DNA from: Marichromatium bheemlicum
Lineage (GTDB): Bacteria; Pseudomonadota; Gammaproteobacteria; Chromatiales; Chromatiaceae
Assembly (NCBI RefSeq): GCF_012276755.1
Contig: NZ_JAAXKX010000019.1
Span: forward strand, 1-62,188
Direction of reading: 5' to 3'
DNA length: 62,188 bases
This document shows positions 54,356 through 62,188 of this stretch, in pieces; positions within the stretch are counted from its first letter, which is position 1; each line of letters starts with the position of its first letter. The translations under genes were made by a program, and so were the position numbers. The notes beneath the pieces were generated by a model. That model saw only the letters and a program-made list of their open reading frames with translations. It was not told where the DNA came from and did not search any database.

Positions 54356-56526
54356 AGCACGTACTCGCACCCCTACTCCAGACCAGACGCAGGCGCCTCC
54401 TGCTCGCCGGGGCGCTGGCGTTGCTCGCGCTCTATCTCGTCTACCGGCTGCTCTACCCGGTGCTGTTCGACGCCTATGTCGGCAAGATCAACGCGCCGCT
54501 GGACTACGCCAGCTCGCGTGCGCTCACCGACCAGGCCTTCGAGCGCATGGCACGCGACCTGACCGAGGAGGCACGGCGCGCGCGCGCCGCCGAGCGGGTC
54601 GAGGCCGAGGCCGAGTCGGCGTTCGCGCGCGAGGTGCGCATCGAGATGCTGATGAACACCCCCTCGGTGGTCCGCGCCACCGAGCCGAGCCACATCAAAT
54701 ATTTCCGCGAGGCCGGCATCCGCCGCTACGAGGGCCCCAAGACCTGCCTGCAGTGTCACGCCACCATCGAGGTCACCCACGGCGACGGCACCACCTCGGT
54801 GGTCGACACCCTCGACGACCTGGTCAACTCGGTGCACTTCAAGTTCCAGAGCGACTCGCCCGGCTTCTCGACCTACGGCTACGACGGGCGCGAGGTCAAC
54901 GCCCCCGGCGAACGACCGATCCCGGTGGGCAAGATCAACCGCGCCTGCGGCATCCCCGGCAGCTTCTCCTGGACCGGCTGGGCGGCGTTGATCGAGAGCC
55001 GACCGGAGCACGCCGAGGGCGAGGTGGTGCTGCGCAGCGAGGGCTGCGGTCAGTGTCACATCGGCGGCAACTACCAGCCGGCCACCGAGAAGATGATGCC
55101 GATCGGCGACGTCCCGACCGAGGCCAAGGCCGGAATCGACTGCTTGATCTGTCACGCCACCGACTACGACATGAACCAGCGCTATGTGATCGAGGACGAG
55201 CACGGCCTGCGCTGGAACCAGGACCGCAGCATGCGCGCCGCGCTCACCGTCGGCCCGGTAACCAGCGACAACTGTCTGCGCTGTCACCAGCACAACATGG
55301 GCGGCGACGCCTATCACGCCAACCAAGCCGCCCAGGCACTCGGCGAGCGTCACCAGCGCCTGCTCCACCAGGGCGCCAAGCGCGGCAACCCGTTCAGCCC
55401 CGAGGCCGACGTCCACGCCGCCGCCGGCATCCAGTGCACCGACTGCCACGTCCCCGAGGGCCACAAGATCCCGCGCGGGCGCTTCGGCGTCGACCTGGTC
55501 GCCAACGACCTGCCCGACAAGGAGGTCGCCTGCGAGGGCTGTCACAGCCGCGCGCCGCACAACGCCTCCGAGCACAAGGCGCTGCTCAACGGCCATATCG
55601 ACCGCCTCGCCTGCGAGACCTGCCACATCACCGCGCTCGAGGACAACAACGTAGTGCTGCGCGACTGGGTCCACCCGACCTGGAACGCCGAGGAGGGCAT
55701 CTACGAGCCGACCGACATCTACCGCTCGGGCGCGCCCGGCAAGGGCTTCACCTATCTGTGGTTCAACGGCAACGGCACCTTCCTCGCCAACGCCCTCGGT
55801 AGCAATCCCGACGGCGACGGCAGCTACGACCCGCTGATGGCGCAGATCACCCGCATCGACGACCCCGAGGTCATCGCTGCGGTGCGCGCCAGGGCCGAGG
55901 CGCTCAAGGCCGACTATCCCGAGATCGACGTCGAGGCCTATGTCCGCGCCGCCACCGACCCGCTCTCCCAGCTCACCCCCGAGCTGCTCGCGCAGCGCCG
56001 CGCGATGATCGAGCGCAACCTGCGCCCGGTGATGGAGCGCGGCAAGAGCCGCATCTATCCGTTCAAGCTGTTCAACGCGATGATGTACGAGGACACCGCC
56101 AACCAGGGTCCCTTCGGCGCCATGATCCTGCCCTTCGACTATGCCACCTACTACGCCACCGGCGACAGTCGCGCGGCGGTTGTGCAGGCGCTGCGCGACC
56201 CCATCGTCCAGCGCATGTACCAGACCCCGTTCAAGGTCTACATGATGGACGAGTTCATGGCCTACTTCGGCGTGCTCGATGGCTGGACGGCGGACTACCC
56301 GCTCGACGAGACCGGCCGGCTCGGCCCCCAGGTCGAACCGCACTGGATGCGCCAGATGGGCACCCTGATGGTCAACCACGGCATTCAGCGCGAGGCCCAC
56401 GGCTGCGCCGACTGTCACGCCCCGGACGGGATCATGGATTTCCGCGCACTCGGCTACGGCGAGCGCCGCGCCGCCGAGCTCGAACGGCTCGACGGGCTCG
56501 ACCTCGGGCGCATCGACGAGCACTGA
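54352..56526 (+). CDS. Membrane-anchored octaheme cytochrome c, probable catalytic subunit
   Basis: A 724-residue cytochrome with an uncleaved-looking N-terminal membrane helix (LLLAGALALLALYLVYRLLY) and a large periplasmic part. Eight CxxCH sites begin at about residues 132, 232, 264, 308, 362, 394, 421 and 685; none is CxxCK. The 260-residue heme-free stretch between sites 7 and 8 is unusual for a pure electron wire and suggests a catalytic or docking domain. It is too long for octaheme tetrathionate reductase (about 440-480 residues) and lacks the Lys-ligated site of octaheme nitrite reductase. I do not recognise a named enzyme. It is third in the coupled cluster. Confidence 0.85.
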   Translation: MKHVLAPLLQTRRRRLLLAGALALLALYLVYRLLYPVLFDAYVGKINAPLDYASSRALTDQAFERMARDLTEEARRARAAERVEAEAESAFAREVRIEMLMNTPSVVRATEPSHIKYFREAGIRRYEGPKTCLQCHATIEVTHGDGTTSVVDTLDDLVNSVHFKFQSDSPGFSTYGYDGREVNAPGERPIPVGKINRACGIPGSFSWTGWAALIESRPEHAEGEVVLRSEGCGQCHIGGNYQPATEKMMPIGDVPTEAKAGIDCLICHATDYDMNQRYVIEDEHGLRWNQDRSMRAALTVGPVTSDNCLRCHQHNMGGDAYHANQAAQALGERHQRLLHQGAKRGNPFSPEADVHAAAGIQCTDCHVPEGHKIPRGRFGVDLVANDLPDKEVACEGCHSRAPHNASEHKALLNGHIDRLACETCHITALEDNNVVLRDWVHPTWNAEEGIYEPTDIYRSGAPGKGFTYLWFNGNGTFLANALGSNPDGDGSYDPLMAQITRIDDPEVIAAVRARAEALKADYPEIDVEAYVRAATDPLSQLTPELLAQRRAMIERNLRPVMERGKSRIYPFKLFNAMMYEDTANQGPFGAMILPFDYATYYATGDSRAAVVQALRDPIVQRMYQTPFKVYMMDEFMAYFGVLDGWTADYPLDETGRLGPQVEPHWMRQMGTLMVNHGIQREAHGCADCHAPDGIMDFRALGYGERRAAELERLDGLDLGRIDEH

Positions 56527-56589
56527 CAGGGACCCCTTCCACCACCAACGATCGACGGGCCGCCACCGGGCGGCCCCGAGGAGCCCCCC

Positions 56590-56985
56590 ATGCGACTGCT
56601 GCACACCATGCTGCGCACCGGCGACCTGCAACGCGCCATCGACTTCTACACCCAGGTCCTCGGCATGCGGCTGCTGCGCCAGAAGGACTATCCCGAGGGC
56701 GAGTTCACCCTCGCCTTCCTCGGCTATGGCGACGAGTCCGAGCACACCGTGCTCGAACTGACCTACAACTGGGGCGTCGAGCACTACGATCTCGGCAACG
56801 GCTACGGCCACATCGCCATCGAGGTCGAGGACGCCCAGGCCGCCACCGCCCGCATCCGCGCGCAGGGCGGCAAGATCCTCCGCGAGGCCGGCCCGATGAA
56901 CGCCGGCACCACCATCATCGCCTTCGTCGAGGACCCCGACGGCTACCCGATCGAGCTGATCCAGGCCGGTCAGGCGATCGGCTGA
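56590..56985 (+). CDS. gloA: Glyoxalase I (lactoylglutathione lyase)
   Basis: A 131-residue metal-dependent lyase that converts the methylglyoxal-glutathione adduct to S-lactoylglutathione. The four metal ligands of the family are in place: His5, Glu56, His74 and Glu122. Length and the lack of the eukaryotic inserts match the Ni-type bacterial enzyme. GAGGAG lies a few bases before the ATG. It lies 63 bases after the octaheme gene and is followed by a terminator-like hairpin. Confidence 0.95.
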   Translation: MRLLHTMLRTGDLQRAIDFYTQVLGMRLLRQKDYPEGEFTLAFLGYGDESEHTVLELTYNWGVEHYDLGNGYGHIAIEVEDAQAATARIRAQGGKILREAGPMNAGTTIIAFVEDPDGYPIELIQAGQAIG

Positions 56986-57012
56986 GCCCCCCACCCCCAG
57001 ACAGGACCCGGC

Positions 57013-57041
57013 GATCACGCTCACCAAGGGCGAGCGTGATC
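57013..57041 (+). terminator. Hairpin after gloA
   Basis: GATCACGCTC and GAGCGTGATC form a perfect 10-base stem around a 9-base loop, 27 bases after the gloA stop. Only TTCT follows, so termination may be incomplete or need Rho. Confidence 0.55.
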
Positions 57042-57244
57042 TTCTACGCGACCTACCACGCCTAAAACCTGCTAACAGGCATCTGCTTCAGCCTGCCCAG
57101 CGCCCAGAATACGCCCTCCCCCCCCCTCGCCCCGGCATCAGGAACCACCGAAGACGGGTCGAGACAGCGGTTCTTGAACATGCAAAAACAGGCGACGCAT
57201 CGAAGATAGAACCCCGCGCCTTAGGTTATTGCACACGCGACACG

Positions 57245-57261
57245 ATTCGTGAATCACGAAT
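57245..57261. promoter_or_regulatory. Perfect 17-base inverted repeat upstream of the GT41 gene
   Basis: ATTCGTGA-A-TCACGAAT is fully symmetric around a single base, 124 bases before the GT41 start. Size and symmetry suit a dimeric repressor or activator, but no known consensus was recognised. Confidence 0.45.
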
Positions 57262-57385
57262 ACTCAAGCACTCCCGAGATCAGAACTAAAGAATCGCGTT
57301 CGACGGAACACAATCACAGCGCTATCCCACATCCAGAAAAATCTTTCTACAATCAATCGAACTCCAAAGGGATGGAAGAGCTGAC

Positions 57386-59539
57386 ATGGACCCTCAGCAC
57401 CCAGTTCCTTACCCTGTCCCATCCGCCCGGTCGACAACACACCGCCAGCGGATATCGGCCCATCTCGACGCAGCCCGCCAGGCCCGCCGACACGGTGAAC
57501 CCACCGCCGCCGTCGCACACTTGCGCGCCGTGCTCGAGCTGCAGCCAGGCCATGTCTCGGCACTGAACAATCTCGGCAACACCCTGCAGTCCGCGGGAGA
57601 CCTCGAGGCGGCACGGGCGTGCTACACCCAGGCCATCGAGCAGGCCCCCGAGCAGGCGATCCTGCACTGCAACCTCGGAGGACTGTGGCAGCTCCAGGGC
57701 GACCCCGAACGCGCCATCACCGCCTATCGACAAGCCATCGAACTGCAGCCAGCGCTTCATCTCGGCCACTACAATCTCGCCAAGATCTTGGCCGCACAGG
57801 GCGAGTTCGTGGCGGCCGAGGCGGCCTATCGCGAGACATTGCGGCACGCGCCCGAGCACGCCGAGGCCCATCTCGAACTCGGTCAGCTCTACCACGGGTA
57901 CGGGTTCATGCCCCGCGCGCTGCACCACTATCGAGCGTCACTGCGACTGAAGCCCTCGGCACAGGGCTACAACGCCCTCGGGGCAGCGCTGCAGGAGTGG
58001 GGCAACCTGCGCCTCGCCCGCGCGAGCTACCGGCGCGCCCTACGCCTCGACCCGAACTTCGAGCAGCCTCGCCACAACCTGGCCCAACTGCACGAGGCCC
58101 TCGGTGACCTGCAAGCCGCCCGCACCGACTACGAGCGCGCCCTGGAGGCCGCGCCGGACAACGTCCGGCTGCGCTACCAGCTCGAGACCATCCGGCGTCG
58201 TCAGGCCGACTGGGAGGACGGCGCGGCACGCCGAGAACGGCTGTGCGCGGTCACCGAGCGCTATCTGACGGGCGAGACGCCGGGCGACGACCCCCCGCTG
58301 TTGAGCGCGCTCGCCCTCGATCTGCCGCCCGACTGGTATCGGGCGCTCGCCGAGCGCGCCGCGCGCCGGCTGGCACGGCAGGCCAGGGCGTTGAACACCA
58401 CCTTCGCCCCTCCGGGCGAGCCGGATCCGGCGCGACTGCGCATCGGTTATCTCTCGCCGGACTTCCGCTGTCATGCCGTCGGCACCCTGGTGGCGGGGCT
58501 GTTCGAGCACCATCACCGCCCCGAGTTCGAGATCCACGCCTATGCCCTGGTCCCCGGACGAGACGTCTGGACCGAGCGCATCCGCGCCGGCTGTGACCAC
58601 TACACCGATCTCTCACGCGCCTCCTCGCTCGCCATCGCGCAACGCATCCACGCCGACGGCATCCATCTGCTGATCGACCTGGCCGGCTACACCACCCATG
58701 CACGCCCCCTGGTCCTGGCCCTGCGTCCCGCCCCGATCCAGATCCAGTACCTCGGCTACCCCGGCACCCTCGGGGCAGACTTCGTCCCCTATCTCATCGC
58801 CGACCGCCACCTGATCCCGCCAGCACACAGCGCACACTACAGCGAGCAGGTGATCCGCCTGCCCAACGCCTGGGCCTGTGCGCCGCTGGAGGTCGGGGAG
58901 CCGGGTGAGGGACGGGCCGAGTGCGGGCTGCCGCAGCCCGGCATCGTCTATTGCTGCCACAACGCCATCCACAAGATCGACCCCGAAACCTTCGCGCTGT
59001 GGATGCGCATCCTCGCGCAGGTGCCCGACAGTGTGCTGTGGCTGCTCGACGGCGAGCGCACCGGCAGCAACGCGCGCTTGCGCGCCACCGCCGCGGCCGC
59101 CGGCATCGATCCACGACGGCTGGTCTTCGCCCCCAAGCGGCCACACGCCGAGTACCTCGCCCGCTACCGCCTGGCCGATCTCTTCCTCGACACCCCGGCC
59201 TACAACGCCGGGGCCACCGCCGTCGGCGCACTGTCCGCCGGGCTGCCGGTGCTCACCTGTCCGGGGACGCACTATGCCGCGCGCATGGGCGCGAGCCTGT
59301 GTCATGCCGTGGGACTGCCGGAGCTGGTCTGCGACACGCCCGCTGACTATGTCGAGCGCGCCGTCGCCTTCGGGCGCGACCCGGCGCGACTCGCCGCGCT
59401 CGGACGACGCCTGAGCGCTGGCCGCGACACCGCGCCGCTGTTCCGACCGGCCGAGTTCGTCACCGCGCTCGAAGAGACCTACCGCACCCTCTGGCACGAC
59501 TACCGCCTCACCGCCACCGACCCCCGGACGTCGCCATGA
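57386..59539 (+). CDS. TPR-containing GT41 (SPINDLY/OGT-like) glycosyltransferase
   Basis: A 717-residue protein with about six to seven tetratricopeptide repeats (residues about 30-265; for example SALNNLGNTLQSAGDLEAA) followed by a GT41 catalytic domain. Typical catalytic segments are RIGYLSPDFRCHAVG, LLIDLAGYTTHAR, PIQIQYLGYPGTLGADF, LFLDTPAYNAGATA and GLPVLTCPG. GT41 enzymes add GlcNAc or another sugar to Ser/Thr or Asn of proteins. GGAAGAG lies upstream of the ATG. Its stop overlaps the next gene by 4 bases, and a giant repeat protein starts downstream, an obvious candidate substrate. Confidence 0.92.
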   Translation: MDPQHPVPYPVPSARSTTHRQRISAHLDAARQARRHGEPTAAVAHLRAVLELQPGHVSALNNLGNTLQSAGDLEAARACYTQAIEQAPEQAILHCNLGGLWQLQGDPERAITAYRQAIELQPALHLGHYNLAKILAAQGEFVAAEAAYRETLRHAPEHAEAHLELGQLYHGYGFMPRALHHYRASLRLKPSAQGYNALGAALQEWGNLRLARASYRRALRLDPNFEQPRHNLAQLHEALGDLQAARTDYERALEAAPDNVRLRYQLETIRRRQADWEDGAARRERLCAVTERYLTGETPGDDPPLLSALALDLPPDWYRALAERAARRLARQARALNTTFAPPGEPDPARLRIGYLSPDFRCHAVGTLVAGLFEHHHRPEFEIHAYALVPGRDVWTERIRAGCDHYTDLSRASSLAIAQRIHADGIHLLIDLAGYTTHARPLVLALRPAPIQIQYLGYPGTLGADFVPYLIADRHLIPPAHSAHYSEQVIRLPNAWACAPLEVGEPGEGRAECGLPQPGIVYCCHNAIHKIDPETFALWMRILAQVPDSVLWLLDGERTGSNARLRATAAAAGIDPRRLVFAPKRPHAEYLARYRLADLFLDTPAYNAGATAVGALSAGLPVLTCPGTHYAARMGASLCHAVGLPELVCDTPADYVERAVAFGRDPARLAALGRRLSAGRDTAPLFRPAEFVTALEETYRTLWHDYRLTATDPRTSP

Positions 59540-60975
59540 CCGACCCACGCCCCAGGCTCCAGGCCTCTCCCGGGTTCTGGCACTGGCTCGCGCGCCAGCG
59601 CGTCAGTCTTGCCTTCACCACCTATCAGACCAACCGTCTGTTCCTCGTCGGGCGGACACCGGAGCCCGGGCGGTTGGCGCTGCACGAGCGCTTGTTCGAC
59701 AAGCCGATGGGGCTGTTCTGGCAGCACGACACCCTGACCATGGGCTGTCGCTACCAGATCTGGCAGCTCGACAACCGACTCGCCCCGGGGGCGAGTCACG
59801 AGGGCGGCGACCGGCTCTACGTCCCCCGTCAGTGCTGGATCACCGGGGACGTCAACGCCCACGACCTCGTCATCGACGGCGAGGGACGGGTGCTGTTCGT
59901 CAACACCGACTTCAGCTGTCTGGCCACCCTCGACCCGGACCACAGCTTCGTCCCACTGTGGCAACCGCCGTTCATCACCCGGCTGGCCGCCGAGGACCGC
60001 TGCCACCTCAACGGCCTGGCCCTGCAGGACGGCGCACCGACCTGGATGACCGCCTGCAGCCGCACCGACACCGCCGCTGGCTGGCGCCACCACCGCCACG
60101 ACGGCGGCTGCGTGCTGCACCTGCCGAGCAACACGGTCGCGGCCACCGGGCTGTCGATGCCGCACTCGCCGCGCTGGTATCGCGACCGGCTGTGGCTGCT
60201 CGACTCCGGCAACGGTGCGCTGGGATACCTCGACGAGGGGCGCTTCGAGCCGGTGGCCGACTGCCCCGGCTTCGCACGCGGGCTCGCCTTCCACGGCGAC
60301 TTCGCCCTGGTCGGGCTCTCGCGACTACGCGAGCGCAGCTTCGGCGGGCTGGCACTCGAGCAGCGGTTCGCCGCCGACGGTCGACGCGCCCAGTGCGGGC
60401 TGGCCGTCATCGACCTGGTCCACGGACAGGTGCTCGAATGGTTGCGCTTCGACAGCGTGATCGAGGAACTCTTCGACCTGGTGGTCATCCCCGAGGCGCG
60501 TCAACCACGGGCGCTCGGACTGCAGGACGACACCATCGAACGTCTGGTCAGCTTCCCCGGGAGCGCCGGGCTGGTCGCCACCAAGCCGACGCTCAAGCGG
60601 CCGGGACAGGGTGCCCCGCCACCGACCGCCGGCCTGCCTCGCGCACCGGCGCACGACCCGGCGATCCGCTTCCAGCAGGTCCACCACCTCACCCCGGACA
60701 ACCTCGCGCCCTATGCCGCGCTGACTTGGCCGCGGCTCGATCAGCGCTGGCACACACAGCCACCGGACGGCGAAATCGTCGGGGTCTCGGCGGTGATCGA
60801 CGACGCCCTGATCGGGCTGGCCGTTGCCGAGTGCCGAGCGCCGTCCGATCACGCCGAGCTGATCTCGCTGTTCGTGCTGCCCGAGTACCGCGGACGCGGC
60901 GTCGCCCCCCGAATGCTCGCCCATCTGCGCCGGACGCTCGGGGTAGCACTGCGCGAACCCGGGAGCGACGGATGA
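59536..60975 (+). CDS. TIGR03032-like protein with a C-terminal, seemingly incomplete GNAT domain
   Basis: A 479-residue protein. Residues 1-345 fit the TIGR03032 (DUF4915-like) family of beta-propeller-like proteins: TYQTNRLFLVGR, KPMGLFWQHDTL, YQIWQLDN, YVPRQCWITGDVNAHD and RGLAFHGDFALVGLS. After a Pro-rich linker, residues 370-479 resemble a GNAT acetyltransferase (LISLFVLPEYRGRGVAPRML, the acetyl-CoA loop). The chain stops about 30 residues later, before the last strands of that fold. The ATG overlaps the GT41 stop (ATGA). The function of TIGR03032 proteins is not established; they are often found near large secreted proteins and glycosyltransferases. Confidence 0.8.
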   Translation: MTDPRPRLQASPGFWHWLARQRVSLAFTTYQTNRLFLVGRTPEPGRLALHERLFDKPMGLFWQHDTLTMGCRYQIWQLDNRLAPGASHEGGDRLYVPRQCWITGDVNAHDLVIDGEGRVLFVNTDFSCLATLDPDHSFVPLWQPPFITRLAAEDRCHLNGLALQDGAPTWMTACSRTDTAAGWRHHRHDGGCVLHLPSNTVAATGLSMPHSPRWYRDRLWLLDSGNGALGYLDEGRFEPVADCPGFARGLAFHGDFALVGLSRLRERSFGGLALEQRFAADGRRAQCGLAVIDLVHGQVLEWLRFDSVIEELFDLVVIPEARQPRALGLQDDTIERLVSFPGSAGLVATKPTLKRPGQGAPPPTAGLPRAPAHDPAIRFQQVHHLTPDNLAPYAALTWPRLDQRWHTQPPDGEIVGVSAVIDDALIGLAVAECRAPSDHAELISLFVLPEYRGRGVAPRMLAHLRRTLGVALREPGSDG

Positions 60976-61200
60976 CCCGACCCGTGCCCCCGGACGATCG
61001 AGACACCGGACCACGCGGTCATCACGTCATGGGGCTGTCATGGCATGAGCACCGAGGTCACCGGCGCGACGATGCCCCGACCCGACGCCCGGAGACGGGC
61101 CGTCAAGCGACCAACCAGCGCGCGACGCCACGCGACCGGACGACCGGCCGATTCCTGATCACGCGCGTATCAATCGCCACTGCTGACACAAGGAGCTGAC

Positions 61201-62188
61201 ATGTCGACCCCCAACTTCCTCGCGCCAGAGACCAACCCGCTGGGACTGGACAACGTCGGCGCCTATGCCTCCCCGACCTTCGCCGACATCGATGCCGACG
61301 GCGACCTCGACGTCTTCGTCGGCAATAACTCCCGCGAACTCCTGCTCTTCACGAACACCGGCGACGCCAGCAATCCGGCCTTCAGTTCAGCAATCATCAA
61401 TCCCTTCGGTCTGAGTGATGTCGGCAGCGCTGCCACCCCGAGTCTGGTCGACCTCGACGGCGATGATGACCTCGATCTCGTCGTCGGGAACTGGGGCGGC
61501 GACCTCGTGTTCTTCGAGAACACCGGCACGGCATCCGAGGCCGCCTTCGCCTCACCCACCACCAACCCATTCGAGTTGACGAACAGCGGGCATGGTGCCG
61601 CGCCCACCTTCGCCGACATCGACGACGACGGGCGCCTCGATGCCTTCGTCGGCAGCTACAGGGATGGACTCTTTTATTTCCACAACACGGGCAGCGCCAC
61701 CCAGCCGGACTTCGCCGCCCCCTCTGCTTCACCGTTCGGCCTGAGCCGGGTCGACCGCAACGTCAAACCAACCCTGGCCGACATCGACGATGATGGTCGG
61801 CTCGACCTGCTCGTCGGCGGCTTCAGCGGCGACATCTGGCTGTTCGAGAACACCGGCAGCACGAGCGAACCGGCATTCGCCAGCGCAGTCAGCAACCCAT
61901 ACGGGTTGACCTACGTCGGCCTCTATAGCTCACCGGCCCTCGCCGATCTCGACGCCGACGGCGATCTCGACGCCCTGGTCGGTAACTCCGACGGTGACCT
62001 GCTGCTGTTCCGCAACGGCACCCCGCCCGGCGTCACCCTGAGCCAATCCTCGGTCGAGGTCACCGAGGGCGGTGCCACCGCCACCTATACCCTGGTCCTC
62101 GACACCCAGCCCAGCGCCGACGTCACCGTCACCCTCGACACCACCAACGATCAGGTGGGGGTCGATCAGACGACGCTCACCTTCACCC
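61201..62188 (+). CDS. Large FG-GAP/VCBS repeat surface protein (3' end outside window)
   Basis: An open frame from ATG 61201 (AAGGAG 5 bases upstream) to the window end, 329 codons with no stop. Residues 1-275 are five tandem units of about 55 residues. Each has an FG-GAP/VCBS core with a calcium-type motif such as DIDADGDLD, DLDGDDDLD or DIDDDGRLD followed by VG and an LLLFxNTG strand. Next comes the start of a Calx-beta-like domain (VTLSQSSVEVTEGGATATYT). There is no N-terminal signal peptide, which suits type I secretion with a signal at the missing C-terminus. Adhesin or matrix-protein role is inferred. It follows the GT41 and TIGR03032 genes after 225 bases. Confidence 0.88.
   Translation, partial: MSTPNFLAPETNPLGLDNVGAYASPTFADIDADGDLDVFVGNNSRELLLFTNTGDASNPAFSSAIINPFGLSDVGSAATPSLVDLDGDDDLDLVVGNWGGDLVFFENTGTASEAAFASPTTNPFELTNSGHGAAPTFADIDDDGRLDAFVGSYRDGLFYFHNTGSATQPDFAAPSASPFGLSRVDRNVKPTLADIDDDGRLDLLVGGFSGDIWLFENTGSTSEPAFASAVSNPYGLTYVGLYSSPALADLDADGDLDALVGNSDGDLLLFRNGTPPGVTLSQSSVEVTEGGATATYTLVLDTQPSADVTVTLDTTNDQVGVDQTTLTFT
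61210..62030 (+). repeat. Five tandem 165-base repeats encoding FG-GAP units
   Basis: The units diverge at DNA level but keep the Asp-rich core in phase about every 55 codons. Repeats 3 and 4 share the core DIDDDGRLD, and 1 and 5 the core ADGDLD, suggesting duplication with drift. Confidence 0.8.

Larger units (their letters stand above)
56986..57385. other. 400-base gap between gloA and the GT41 gene
   Basis: No gene. It contains a terminator-like hairpin after gloA, a 17-base perfect inverted repeat and a stretch of lower GC (about 57200-57370) that should hold the GT41 promoter. TACAAT at 57348 could be a -10 box, but no -35 matches it. Confidence 0.5.

Noticed and set aside
54352-56526. 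Octaheme tetrathionate reductase or octaheme nitrite reductase
   Set aside because: The protein is far longer than the former and has no CxxCK site as in the latter, so neither name was used.
54373-57027. An 884-codon minus-strand frame over the octaheme and gloA genes
   Set aside because: The plus strand carries clear CxxCH and glyoxalase genes here; the minus frame is a composition artefact.

Overview
The window (about 62 kb, high GC) looks like chromosomal sequence from a gammaproteobacterium, most plausibly a purple sulfur bacterium of the Chromatiaceae type. This is inferred from gammaproteobacterial-looking housekeeping genes (purL, rnr-rlmB, holC, parC, cca) next to an Rnf complex, a pyruvate:ferredoxin oxidoreductase and multiheme cytochromes. 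No marker gene fixes the species. There is no CRISPR array, insertion sequence, phage module or rRNA operon.

Layout. 1-9.6 kb: a corrinoid-protein-like MtrA/DUF4346 gene, a secreted pectin-acetylesterase-like hydrolase, purL, a cellulose-synthase-like glycosyltransferase and rlmB. 9.6-13.6 kb: rnr, then two identical tRNA-Leu(CAG) genes in inverted orientation flanking holC. 13.6-23.4 kb: a giant hybrid histidine kinase, an HD-GYP response regulator, parC, cca and a small DUF2939 protein. 23.4-27.7 kb: a SiaABCD-type operon in the order B-C-D-binding protein-A, combining a kinase/phosphatase switch with a diguanylate cyclase. 27.8-30.1 kb: an O-antigen-ligase-like protein with an inserted beta-sandwich-like region. 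30.2-42.0 kb: an rnf operon in the order rnfB-nifJ-rnfC-D-G-E-A-small Cys protein-ferredoxin/NADP reductase. 42.3-45.1 kb: a fused hisHF gene of eukaryotic HIS7 type and a MerR-type regulator. 45.2-49.4 kb: a polyamine ABC transporter (potFGHI). 49.5-52.6 kb: an ATP-grasp protein and a chemoreceptor. 52.8-56.5 kb: a three-gene module of heptaheme cytochrome, cytochrome b and octaheme cytochrome. 56.6-62.2 kb: gloA, a TPR/GT41 glycosyltransferase, a TIGR03032-like protein and the start of a large FG-GAP repeat protein that runs off the window.

How the genes work together. The rnf operon is the most coherent system. An oversized pyruvate:ferredoxin oxidoreductase carrying its own C-terminal ferredoxin domain sits between rnfB and rnfC, and an FAD reductase closes the operon, so pyruvate, ferredoxin, NAD(P) and the membrane potential look coupled in one transcription unit. 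The 15-heme plus cytochrome b module looks like an undescribed quinone-linked electron-transfer complex. The Sia operon, the HD-GYP regulator, the O-antigen ligase, the glycosyltransferases and the giant repeat protein all point to regulated surface attachment and aggregation.

Limits. All family assignments come from reading motifs and overall protein architecture. No database search was possible, and promoters, hairpins and operators are visual calls.
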